Part shown: positions 1 to 7,541 of the stretch, piece by piece
Numbering within the stretch: position 1 is the first letter of the stretch
Layout: every line of letters begins with the position of its first letter
Origin: UBA1672 sp046542355
GTDB taxonomy: Bacteria > Pseudomonadota > Alphaproteobacteria > Micavibrionales > Micavibrionaceae
Assembly (NCBI GenBank): GCA_046542355.1
Contig: JBKHBN010000034.1
Location: 1 to 19,081 of the forward strand
Length of the DNA: 19,081 bases
Direction of reading: 5' to 3'
Notes under the pieces: generated by a model
Database searches by the model: none
Told to the model about the DNA's origin: nothing
The model's input: only the letters and a program-made list of their open reading frames with translations
Program-made: the position numbers and the translations under genes

Positions 1-55
1 TGGTTCGGGTTCCGGCTCGGGAGCTGGTTCCTCAGCCACAGGAGGCTCTCGCGGC
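1..55. repeat. 55-bp direct repeat, copy A (Pro/Glu linker of the surface protein)
   Basis: This is identical base for base to 1129-1183. It encodes the linker segment that reads about REPPVAEEPAPEPEPEP on the minus strand. The offset is 1128 bp (376 codons), so the copies are in the same reading frame. The repeat may be longer to the left, since copy A begins at the window edge. Confidence 0.9.
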
Positions 56-2697
56 ACTGGTTCAGGTAAAACACCCACTGAAAGGCTATGAATAACATCA
101 GCATCGAGCTGCTCATCATAAATCCGCAAATCAGTCAGCGTTCCATCAAAAACATTATTAAAATTTAATGAGCCTGAAACTTTATTACGAGAATTATCTC
201 CACCAAAGACTAAGTATTGTGCATTATTTAACCAATCCATTACAAAGCCCGGATCAGAAGCAACCAGCGCACCATCGAGATAAACTTCCGCACCCTGAGC
301 ACCAAATGAAACAGCAAGGTGATAATCCTGATGAGCATTGATATTATCAACGATTAAATCAATATCACCGCCTTCTTCGGTTTGGAAACGCACAACGAGA
401 TCCCCATCTTCTATGCGCGCACGGATATAATCACTGTCCCTGTATTGATCAGCATCGCGAGAAAAGATCGCTTTGCGTCCTGAAACATCATCAGCATTAA
501 ATGTCAGGGAAATGGTTGCTTGTGCAATCTCGGGCGCTTCTGATGGGTTGAGAAGAACCACATCACTATTACCCGCAATCTTAGTATCACCAAGCAGAGC
601 ATATACAGGAACCTCGGAAATCGGTTCTCCCGGCGTTGCTGGTTCCGGCGCAGATTCCTCAGCCACAGGAGGCTCTTCTTCAGGAACTACTGGAACTTCC
701 GGTTCTACGATCTCTCCTTCAGAAACAGGAGGTTCACCAGAAGCAACCGTGAAAGCAACATGACCGCTTTCAATTTCATTTCCATCGGAATCAAAATACG
801 TAATATCAAGAGAATTCAATCCTTCAGAAAAAGGAACACCCCCCTTATACGCAATATCGCTAACACCATTATCACCAAACAAAGCATAAGGAACATAGTT
901 TTCTGTATGAACGTACTCCCCATCATTTAGATTAAAGCTAATATGAGACACACTATCCTTCGCTGGATGATCCGCTTTCAATTCAAGAACAATGCTCAGC
1001 TTCTTACCTGCAACAGAAGACACAATAACATCCCCGTCAACAAACTCGGCATCAAGAACCTCTTCAGTATCAGTTTCAATCAGTTTGAGCGTCGCAATAT
1101 CACCCGCAGGCTCTTCTGGAACCGGAACTGGTTCGGGTTCCGGCTCGGGAGCTGGTTCCTCAGCCACAGGAGGCTCTCGCGGCTCCGCTGGCACTGGCGT
1201 AGGATCTTGCGGCTCTGGAGGTGTTGTACTTGACAACGGATCATAACCGGTTCCAACAATCTCTGCACCATTAAGGAAATCAAGATAACTTATATCTGCT
1301 CCAAGAACATCAATTTCATTTAGATTTTCTAAACGCGGAAAAGCGTCAATCCATTCACGACTGGGATCAATATCAACAAAATTACCATCCGCATCCATAA
1401 TCTGATTGCCTGATCCATTGGCATCCATATCCAACTTGTAAAACACATACTGGTTGGCTTGACCATAAACAGCTTTAACCTGCAGAGCTAAAATATGATC
1501 ACCGTTGTCTTGCTGCGTTAAGGTCGCACCGGTAATATAATCTCCCCGCCCATCCTCAGTTAGCAAATGGCGCGTCACCGAATAAGGCTTGGGATCTGTA
1601 TTATTAGGATCAAGAATCTCAGCCCAGCTATATGACAGAACCTCAACAAACGTATCCTCTATAATCTGCAAATCAGGATCATTAAAAGTCGTACCCTCTT
1701 TAACCGGTCCTGCCTGATGCAGCTCGCCAGTTTTAGTATTCCAGACCTGATTAACGGCAATATCACCTTTCCCGCCATCTGATGTAGAATAATCATTACC
1801 CAAACCCGGATGTCCATATCCACCTGTTTGAGCAGACGCAGCCGTCCTAACAAAAACAAGACTTCCGCCTATCGAAAATGCAAAGGAAGAACCATCCTTT
1901 GCATTCGTAGGAGCATCACTAAAATAATATGAGTTCCCATTACCAAGATTAACCGTATCCTTATCCGCATAAGGGCTAATTTCATGCTGGGATGTATAAC
2001 GGAAAAGAACATCCGTCTCGGTAACTCTATCTCCGTCAGTCGCATCATCCATATTGAACAGATAATTAGCACCACTTAACATACCAACGCTGGTCACAAT
2101 ACTGGCGCGTGCCGTATTCCCGGAATGATCAAATCCTGTATATTCAACAACCTCAGGGGAATGCTCCAAACCAGTCAGGTTACCACCAAGCTGCATATTG
2201 CTCTCATACGTATCAGCAATACCATTTATTGCACTCTGTGATCCCCAAAAATCTTCATATGAATCAAGCGGTGAATAACTTTCTCCCCCTGCATTGTATC
2301 TTTGATAGGTTGAGACCAGAACATCGTAAGTCCCGTCATCTTGAGCTTCGACAATAAAATCTCCTACCCTGTTCCTTTCATCTCCAATACCTTCAGCACG
2401 CTTATACCCGTCAAGATATGTGTGCTTTAAAACAGAATCAGAGGAATGGGTAGCCAACTGACTGAAATCAAAATAAACCAAAGCAATGCCATCATGATAA
2501 ACGTGCCCGGGAACGGCATAAACCCCATCTTGACCATCAACAGCATCGAAGCCATTAGAAGAATACGCACCACTACTATCGCCAATAGGTGACGTAGATC
2601 CCTTGCCCCAACCAAGTAAAGTCAGATCACTGCTTTCAAATAAATCAAGATTGGCGATGTCAGACAACGTCACATCAGAAGAATTATTACTTGCCAT
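1..2697 (-). CDS. Large modular surface/secreted protein with Pro/Glu-rich linkers and LamG-like domain (partial, C-terminus beyond window)
   Basis: An uninterrupted reading frame of 899 codons starts at ATG 2697-2695, with a GAGGAG ribosome site at 2705-2710, and runs off the left edge without a stop. No N-terminal signal peptide is visible (it begins MASNNSSDVTLSD), which would fit type I secretion if the missing C-terminus carries the signal; that is inference. Residues 1-490 are acidic, rich in Asp, Gly, Ser and Asn, and I do not recognise them. A Pro/Glu linker spans about 490-533. Residues about 534-648 contain a block reading ENYVPYALFGDNG, typical of bacterial Ig-like or sugar-binding modules. 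A second linker (about 648-692) leads to a LamG/concanavalin-like fold at about 695-872, with the motifs DYHLAVSF, VYLDGALVA and FDGTLTDLRIYDEQL. A third linker then begins, so more modules probably follow. Likely role: adhesion or polysaccharide binding. The domain calls are from motif memory. Confidence 0.82.
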   Translation of the reverse strand, partial: MASNNSSDVTLSDIANLDLFESSDLTLLGWGKGSTSPIGDSSGAYSSNGFDAVDGQDGVYAVPGHVYHDGIALVYFDFSQLATHSSDSVLKHTYLDGYKRAEGIGDERNRVGDFIVEAQDDGTYDVLVSTYQRYNAGGESYSPLDSYEDFWGSQSAINGIADTYESNMQLGGNLTGLEHSPEVVEYTGFDHSGNTARASIVTSVGMLSGANYLFNMDDATDGDRVTETDVLFRYTSQHEISPYADKDTVNLGNGNSYYFSDAPTNAKDGSSFAFSIGGSLVFVRTAASAQTGGYGHPGLGNDYSTSDGGKGDIAVNQVWNTKTGELHQAGPVKEGTTFNDPDLQIIEDTFVEVLSYSWAEILDPNNTDPKPYSVTRHLLTEDGRGDYITGATLTQQDNGDHILALQVKAVYGQANQYVFYKLDMDANGSGNQIMDADGNFVDIDPSREWIDAFPRLENLNEIDVLGADISYLDFLNGAEIVGTGYDPLSSTTPPEPQDPTPVPAEPREPPVAEEPAPEPEPEPVPVPEEPAGDIATLKLIETDTEEVLDAEFVDGDVIVSSVAGKKLSIVLELKADHPAKDSVSHISFNLNDGEYVHTENYVPYALFGDNGVSDIAYKGGVPFSEGLNSLDITYFDSDGNEIESGHVAFTVASGEPPVSEGEIVEPEVPVVPEEEPPVAEESAPEPATPGEPISEVPVYALLGDTKIAGNSDVVLLNPSEAPEIAQATISLTFNADDVSGRKAIFSRDADQYRDSDYIRARIEDGDLVVRFQTEEGGDIDLIVDNINAHQDYHLAVSFGAQGAEVYLDGALVASDPGFVMDWLNNAQYLVFGGDNSRNKVSGSLNFNNVFDGTLTDLRIYDEQLDADVIHSLSVGVLPEPVPREPPVAEEPAPEPEPEP
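655..676. repeat. 22-bp partial copy of the linker repeat
   Basis: This matches the core of the 55-bp repeat exactly (28-49 in copy A, 1156-1177 in copy B). It encodes EPPVAEE in the second linker. The offsets of 627 and 501 bp are both multiples of three. Confidence 0.85.
1129..1183. repeat. 55-bp direct repeat, copy B
   Basis: An exact second copy of 1-55, lying in the first Pro/Glu linker of the surface protein. Recombination between the copies would remove or duplicate 376 codons covering the sugar-binding-like and LamG-like modules without breaking the frame. Confidence 0.9.
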
Positions 2698-2886
2698 ACT
2701 CAGTCTCCTCGCAGTACCTCCACATACTTCACAATTGAAGCAAAACATGAAGAATACGGTTTCTGTTTAAATATTGCCGACAAATACCATGTCCATCCCA
2801 GCACTGGAATCATCATAAAAATTGTCGTCTTTAAAGTAATCTTATGTCATCATGTGTTTACCATATTACAAGAACCAGATTATCAT

Positions 2887-2916
2887 ATTGTAACAAAAAA
2901 GAGCAGAATAATACAA
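2887..2916 (-). promoter_or_regulatory. Possible sigma70-like promoter for the surface-protein gene
   Basis: On the minus strand TTGTAT (2916-2911) and TACAAT (2892-2887) are separated by 18 bp. This would give a leader of about 180 nt before the ATG at 2697. In AT-rich DNA such matches arise by chance, so support is weak. Confidence 0.25.
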
Positions 2917-3172
2917 ATTTTATAGCAATTACCTCCGCCCTCCTTAAATAATACGAAGATGGTACTAGATTAATACTGCAATGGTCTTAATTCTCATTCT
3001 AGAGACTCAAATCTCACCAAATCGTTAATTATTTTTTATAAATTAGAAATAAGGTGTTATAAAAACGCAAAGGAAAGTCTTTAAACATAACGTCTCCTTG
3101 AACAAAACACAAAAAATCAAGTTCTCAGTTCATTATATTTATGATATTGAAAGTTATAGATTTTTTTATAAA

Positions 3173-3177
3173 GGGAG
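3173..3177 (+). promoter_or_regulatory. Ribosome binding site that sets the pyrB start
   Basis: GGGAG lies 7 nt before ATG 3185. The upstream in-frame TTG at 3098 has no comparable site, so 3185 is preferred. Confidence 0.7.
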
Positions 3178-3184
3178 AAAAAAT

Positions 3185-4210
3185 ATGTCACTGGCGGGCA
3201 AACATGTCATATCCATTAAAAGCATAAACAAAGATACACTCGAAAATTTATTCAATATCGCACATATATTAAAACCTGTAGGACAAGGACATATGACATC
3301 AGATGTTCTGAATGGCGCCATCCTTGGCAGCCTGTTTTTTGAACCCAGCACAAGAACAAGACTAAGTTTTGACTCAGCTTTCATGAAACTGGGCGGCACA
3401 GTCTCCCACACGCAAGGAGAAGAATTAAGCTCAATATCAAAAGGAGAGTCTTTCTATGATACAGGCCGCGTTATAGGCGGTTTTTACGACTGCATGGTCA
3501 TCCGCCATAAACAACCCGAAGCCATAGATGAAGTCGTCAGCGCCACAAATGTTCCCATTATAAACGCAGGCAGCGGCGTCAAAGAACACCCCACACAATC
3601 GCTTCTGGATGTCTTCACAATAGTAGAAGAGTTAAAACATCAAGAACGGCAGATTGACGGGATAACAGTCGCCTTGATCGGCGATCTGAAATACGGAAGA
3701 ACATCGCATTCTCTGGTCTATCTTCTAAGCCTGTACAAAAACATTAACTTTGTCATGCTCCACCCCGACAATTTTGAACTTCCCGAAGCAGTCATTGAAT
3801 ACGGCTCAAAACATGGCCATTCCTTTACAAGAGCCAAAACCATGCAAGACGCCTTAAAGAATGCAGACGTTATTTATGCAACGCGGCTACAAAAAGAAAG
3901 ACTGCCGGCAGGAGAAAAAACCACCAACTTTGGCGCAGATCAACATGTGTGCAAAGCCAATATTGACGCCTATGCAAAGGACAATTGCATAATTCTCCAC
4001 CCTCTTCCAAGAGACAGCAGAGAAGGCTCCTACGATTTAAGCCCGGATCTTAATACGGATCCAAGACTGGCAATCTTCAAACAAACCGATAACGGAGTGC
4101 TAACACGCATGGCTCTATTTGCCATGGTTCTGGGCGTCGATCACCTTTTGGAAAAAAGCATGAAACCCTCACGCTGGTTCAGGCCAGAAAATGTGGGAAC
4201 ACTCGTATAA
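3185..4210 (+). CDS. pyrB: Aspartate carbamoyltransferase, catalytic chain
   Basis: This 341-residue protein should condense carbamoyl phosphate with L-aspartate to N-carbamoyl-aspartate in cytosolic pyrimidine synthesis. The active-site signatures are present: STRTR at 55-59 (carbamoyl-phosphate loop), Lys86 in SKGES, Arg107-His108, HPTQ at 135-138, GRTSHSL from Arg172, Arg234 in ATRLQKERL, and HPLPR at 272-276. These pick out aspartate rather than ornithine carbamoyltransferase. Length is slightly above the roughly 310 residues of E. coli PyrB, mostly through a C-terminal tail. No pyrI or pyrC is adjacent; the gene stands alone, convergent with the hydrogenase-like sensor gene and divergent from the surface-protein gene. 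The segment after HPLPR (DSREGSYDLS) differs from the usual VDEIATDVD, suggesting a divergent subfamily. Whether it serves general pyrimidine synthesis or something local is not shown. Confidence 0.92.
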   Translation: MSLAGKHVISIKSINKDTLENLFNIAHILKPVGQGHMTSDVLNGAILGSLFFEPSTRTRLSFDSAFMKLGGTVSHTQGEELSSISKGESFYDTGRVIGGFYDCMVIRHKQPEAIDEVVSATNVPIINAGSGVKEHPTQSLLDVFTIVEELKHQERQIDGITVALIGDLKYGRTSHSLVYLLSLYKNINFVMLHPDNFELPEAVIEYGSKHGHSFTRAKTMQDALKNADVIYATRLQKERLPAGEKTTNFGADQHVCKANIDAYAKDNCIILHPLPRDSREGSYDLSPDLNTDPRLAIFKQTDNGVLTRMALFAMVLGVDHLLEKSMKPSRWFRPENVGTLV

Positions 4211-4238
4211 ACACAACACTACGCGACCAACCATCAGC

Positions 4239-4266
4239 CTGAAAAAAGGGGGGAAGCGCTTTTCAG
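4239..4266. terminator. Possible bidirectional terminator between pyrB and the hydrogenase-like sensor gene
   Basis: CTGAAAA (4239-4245) pairs with TTTTCAG (4260-4266) around a 14-nt loop, midway between the convergent stops at 4210 and 4275. The stem is A/T-rich and only 7 bp, so termination strength is doubtful. Confidence 0.35.
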
Positions 4267-4274
4267 ACAACCTC

Positions 4275-6245
4275 CTAAGCCGCAGTGCTGTGCTCACCCT
4301 CATCCGCCCAGGACTCAGTCGGCTCTCTGGACAAGGTCTTAATCAAGGCCTCACATTTATTCTTATTATCCTCAAGAGAAGAAACAAGCTTCTCAAAGCT
4401 CTCACGCGTGCTATCGACCTGCTGCGTCAATTCATCTGCCACCTGATTCATGGAACCAATTTGCTCCTCTGCCTCACTCTCGTGAACTTTTGTAGCCTCC
4501 ACAATCTTCCGCGACTCATCAGCAAGCCCCCGAACTTCGGATGCCACAACGGCAAACCCCTTACCATGCTCACCAGCGCGCGCCGCTTCAATCGTAGCAT
4601 TAAGCGAAAGCAAATTGGTCTGCGCAGCGATCTGAACCACACGCTTGTTAGCCTCGGCAAACTCACCAATAGTACCGCTCACCTTACCGAGTCTGTCATT
4701 AAGCTGTGTTGAAACACTCATAAGCTCTTCTATCAAATTATTTTGCAACACAGTTACATTTTCAAGATTGGCCATCTCATCAGATAAAAACGCTCTTACT
4801 CTTTCCAGAATAATGCCGATATTAGCCGCAAGAATTTCAGCCTCCACTCTACGTTCTTCCTGTTGCTGCCTTGCCTCCTCCATCAAGCGCTGACTTTCCT
4901 CGCTCTTCTCTTTAATCTCTTCTTGCTCTTTTTCCACCAACTGTTGGTTATAATAAATACAATTTTCTTTATGATTTTCACCCTTGGCAACTGCATAGGC
5001 AAAAGTTTTACAGCTATTATACCCACACGCGGTACAATTTATTCTTTTGGAAATATCAGTTGTTTTATAAAGAGAACTATAGGTCTCTTCCAATACATGT
5101 GGTGTAACCGAGCGCTTTTTATGTTCCATCGAACGGTTGGTATAGGTACGCATAAAATCTTCCAAACGCAGATTATCTTCGCACCACTTCTCAAAGAAAT
5201 ACTCGTCCTTGGATTTTTTTCCTCTGCCTTTAACAGTCTTCTCCTCCGCAACCTTACGCTTTAACTGATTCATCTGATGATCAATGTCATCAATATCAAC
5301 ATCATGATCCGTGCCAGTTCCAAGATTACAGCCAAACTCGCAGTTAAGAATATCAACCAGTAACGGAACAGCCTTTTTAGCTTTAACGCGCCCTTCATAA
5401 ACATCAAGATAATGATAAGCCAATTCTGTGCCCTCTACCTGCCTGACCCAGGCATCGCGCGTATAATGCTCAACATTCTCACGCAAGCCGCCCGGACGGC
5501 TATAGGTCAACCCAAGACCGCAAGACGGCTCATTCTCAAACTCCACCGCAGGATACATATTCAGATTAACCCCATGATCCTTGAGATACTTTTTAATCTT
5601 GCTGTAAGTCACATTATACTGAACCAGCCCGTCATTAACCGGGTCACTAATCTCGTCTTTTTTGGCAATACAAGGCGATATAAAAGCAATGGGCTCGGTT
5701 GCCTTGACATAGCGGCGCAAATAAACAGCCGTGCACATCATCGGGCTGTGCACCGGCGAAAGCTTGTTCATCAAATCTGTTTTATATTTCTCAATATAAT
5801 TAACAATGGCCGGACAAGGCTGGGCAACAACAGAATCCAGATTATGTTTGGCAATAGCCTTCAGATACGCCCATGTCGTAATATCAGCGCCAAAGGAAAC
5901 ATCATACAAACGATCAACGCCGCACTGTTTGAAATACCCGAAAAGTTTACGATAATCATCAAAATTCGAGCGCACAGCCGGCGCAGCAATAATAGATATC
6001 CTCTTTCCCGCCTTAAGATCTGAAAAAAACCTCTCCGTATCATCTATATAATCGCGAGCGCCATGCGAACAGGCACGAACACATGCACCACAACGAATGC
6101 AGGCATCATCATTGATCCTGACCTTATTGTTTCCATCAACCATAACGGAATAATTGGCCTCCGCAATTGGACAAACTGCAATACACTGATTGCACCCCAC
6201 ACACAGTTCCTCATCAACTGTTATAGCGCCATATGAATACGACAT
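4275..6245 (-). CDS. [FeFe]-hydrogenase-like soluble chemoreceptor (sensory hydrogenase fused to MCP signalling domain)
   Basis: A 656-residue fusion. Two 4Fe-4S motifs lead (C15, C18, C21, C25; C49, C52, C55, C59). An H-cluster domain follows, with motif 1 as QPCP (C144), motif 2 as SPCIAKKDE (C192) and motif 3 as NCEFGCNLG (C302, C306). A further cluster motif, CTACGYNSC, has C404, C407, C412 and a later C429. A charged coiled coil (about 435-470) leads into a methyl-accepting signalling hairpin whose tip is near NLLSLNATIEAARAGEHGKG (544-563). No membrane segment or periplasmic domain is visible, so it should be cytosolic. Catalytic enzymes have TSCCP; here the proton-relay Cys position is not Cys, as in sensory hydrogenases. 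It resembles the 'chemotaxis-linked' group C2 class. Inferred role: sensing H2 or redox state and signalling to CheA/CheW. Its own promoter is likely; hydE lies upstream on the same strand. It ends in STAA, without an obvious CheR-tethering pentapeptide. Confidence 0.9.
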   Translation of the reverse strand: MSYSYGAITVDEELCVGCNQCIAVCPIAEANYSVMVDGNNKVRINDDACIRCGACVRACSHGARDYIDDTERFFSDLKAGKRISIIAAPAVRSNFDDYRKLFGYFKQCGVDRLYDVSFGADITTWAYLKAIAKHNLDSVVAQPCPAIVNYIEKYKTDLMNKLSPVHSPMMCTAVYLRRYVKATEPIAFISPCIAKKDEISDPVNDGLVQYNVTYSKIKKYLKDHGVNLNMYPAVEFENEPSCGLGLTYSRPGGLRENVEHYTRDAWVRQVEGTELAYHYLDVYEGRVKAKKAVPLLVDILNCEFGCNLGTGTDHDVDIDDIDHQMNQLKRKVAEEKTVKGRGKKSKDEYFFEKWCEDNLRLEDFMRTYTNRSMEHKKRSVTPHVLEETYSSLYKTTDISKRINCTACGYNSCKTFAYAVAKGENHKENCIYYNQQLVEKEQEEIKEKSEESQRLMEEARQQQEERRVEAEILAANIGIILERVRAFLSDEMANLENVTVLQNNLIEELMSVSTQLNDRLGKVSGTIGEFAEANKRVVQIAAQTNLLSLNATIEAARAGEHGKGFAVVASEVRGLADESRKIVEATKVHESEAEEQIGSMNQVADELTQQVDSTRESFEKLVSSLEDNKNKCEALIKTLSREPTESWADEGEHSTAA

Positions 6246-6276
6246 AGTTCACAACCTCTGGACGTAATATTAGAAA

Positions 6277-6282
6277 ATTATA
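6277..6282 (-). promoter_or_regulatory. Possible -10 element for the hydrogenase-chemoreceptor gene
   Basis: A consensus TATAAT lies on the minus strand 31 nt before ATG 6245, and an AGAGG ribosome site follows. No good -35 box is visible at 16-18 bp, which may point to an activator-dependent promoter. The 180-bp gap between hydE and this gene (6246-6425) suggests separate or additional transcription. Confidence 0.35.
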
Positions 6283-6425
6283 ACTTTAGATTCAGATACA
6301 TAAGAAGAAAATATGCAAAAAGAAATTCTATGCAGACACTAACAGAATACACAGGTACATCAACCTAAATCTAAAATTTATCCACCAGCTACCATTAAAT
6401 TAAAGAATTAGCCCTTCTCGCGCTT

Positions 6426-7541
6426 CTAAAGCCGCGCTTCTTTCAGCGCATGAGGAGAATCCCCCCACACGCCATACCCCACTACGCGCCCTTGTGCATG
6501 AATGCGTTCCTCGAGCTCCCTGTGAAAATCATCGGAAGCTTCATCGCGCAAGGATTTCTTTGGATAAAGATTATAGTTTTTTCGCACATCTTGCGGCGTT
6601 AATAAAGGCATCATGACATTTGCCCCAAACCGCAAAGCCCGCTCACGCGCATGCGGCTCCAAAGCTTGCAAAGCCGTCGTAGCTGCGATATTCACATCCC
6701 TAAGAATAATGCGCGTCATAGCAGTCATAAGCAATGTCTGGAGCACCCGTTCCTCAGCAGAGGGGCATTCATCAGCTGCCCACTCCATCCCGCCCACATC
6801 ATAAGCCGCCGGATCAGGAATAAAAGGCCCCATCCCGATCATATCAATATCAAAATCCCTGAAAAACAAAATGTCATTCGCCAAATCCAGAGTCGTTTGC
6901 TGCGGCAAGCCAATCATAACACCCGTTCCAACCTGATACCCGATATCCCGTAAATAACCAAGACACGCCATCCGGCTTTGCAGTGTTTGTGCCTCAGGGT
7001 GAAGTTTTGCAAATAAATCGGGATTTGTAGTCTCGATGCGCAACAAATAGCGATGCGCCCCCGCATCATAAAAACGCTGGTAAGTCTCCTTAGTGTGCTG
7101 TCCCACCGAAAGCGTAATCCCCAACCCCTCCGGCAACACTTCACAGCGCGTCTGCTCCTTAATAGAGCGCACAATTCCTTCAATATATTCAATAAAGCCC
7201 TCATCTTGCCGCTCACCTGCTTGTATCACAAACGAAGCATAATTTAATGCTTTTGCCCGCTTTGCCAGTTCTACAACCGTCTCCGCCTCGAGCTGATATC
7301 GCTCCGGCACCTTATTGAATTTCCTGATACCACAATAATGACAATCACTTTTGCAAATATTGGAGGCCTCAACAAGACCGCGAAAATAGACCTTATTCCC
7401 ACACTCATCCAGCAATACGCGCTCGGCAAGTTGCTGCACCTCATCAATCTGCGCCTGATCTGTAATATCAAGATACGCCGCCACATCAGCAGCAGACAAA
7501 TCACCGCTCTTTTGAGTAAGCTCTTCTAAACTTACCTTCAT
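6426..7541 (-). CDS. hydE: [FeFe]-hydrogenase H-cluster maturase HydE (radical SAM)
   Basis: This 371-residue radical-SAM enzyme carries the CX3CX2C cluster motif at C63, C67 and C70, within CKSDCHYCGIRK. Other HydE landmarks are VIQAGERQDEGF, EGLGITLSVGQ, LRIETTNPDLFAKLHP and GTGVMIGLPQQT, and a core ending near ANVMMPLLTPQDVRKNY. HydE acts on the Fe(CO)2(CN)-cysteine product of HydG on the way to the 2Fe subcluster assembled on HydF. Its ATG overlaps the hydF stop as ATGA (7538-7541), and the AGGGAAG ribosome site lies within the end of hydF, so translation is probably coupled. Full length for the family. It is distinguished from biotin synthase by these motifs and by its neighbours. Confidence 0.95.
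   Translation of the reverse strand: MKVSLEELTQKSGDLSAADVAAYLDITDQAQIDEVQQLAERVLLDECGNKVYFRGLVEASNICKSDCHYCGIRKFNKVPERYQLEAETVVELAKRAKALNYASFVIQAGERQDEGFIEYIEGIVRSIKEQTRCEVLPEGLGITLSVGQHTKETYQRFYDAGAHRYLLRIETTNPDLFAKLHPEAQTLQSRMACLGYLRDIGYQVGTGVMIGLPQQTTLDLANDILFFRDFDIDMIGMGPFIPDPAAYDVGGMEWAADECPSAEERVLQTLLMTAMTRIILRDVNIAATTALQALEPHARERALRFGANVMMPLLTPQDVRKNYNLYPKKSLRDEASDDFHRELEERIHAQGRVVGYGVWGDSPHALKEARL

Larger units (their letters stand above)
2698..3184. other. AT-rich divergent intergenic region
   Basis: About 490 bp without a convincing gene separates the divergent surface-protein gene and pyrB. It is markedly AT-rich, and transcription control for both genes must lie here. I see one plausible sigma70-like promoter for the minus strand (2887-2916) and none I would defend for pyrB. 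An in-frame TTG at 3098 could extend pyrB by 29 codons, but those residues do not resemble the family and the ribosome site favours 3185. I found no tRNA, CRISPR or strong hairpin. Confidence 0.6.

Noticed and set aside
1..1183. CRISPR array
   Set aside because: The repeats are few, irregularly spaced and coding; they are protein linker repeats.
473..1246. Gly/Ser/Thr-rich plus-strand ORFs over the surface-protein gene
   Set aside because: They are antisense readings of the Pro/Glu linkers and have no ribosome site or family match.
3098..3184. Extended pyrB start at TTG 3098
   Set aside because: The extra 29 residues are AT-driven and unlike the family; a good ribosome site stands before ATG 3185.
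3185..4210. Carbamoyl-phosphate-linked hydrogenase maturation role for PyrB
   Set aside because: Carbamoyl phosphate supplies the cyanide ligands of NiFe enzymes through HypF/HypE; [FeFe] enzymes use HydG and tyrosine, and no hyp gene is present.
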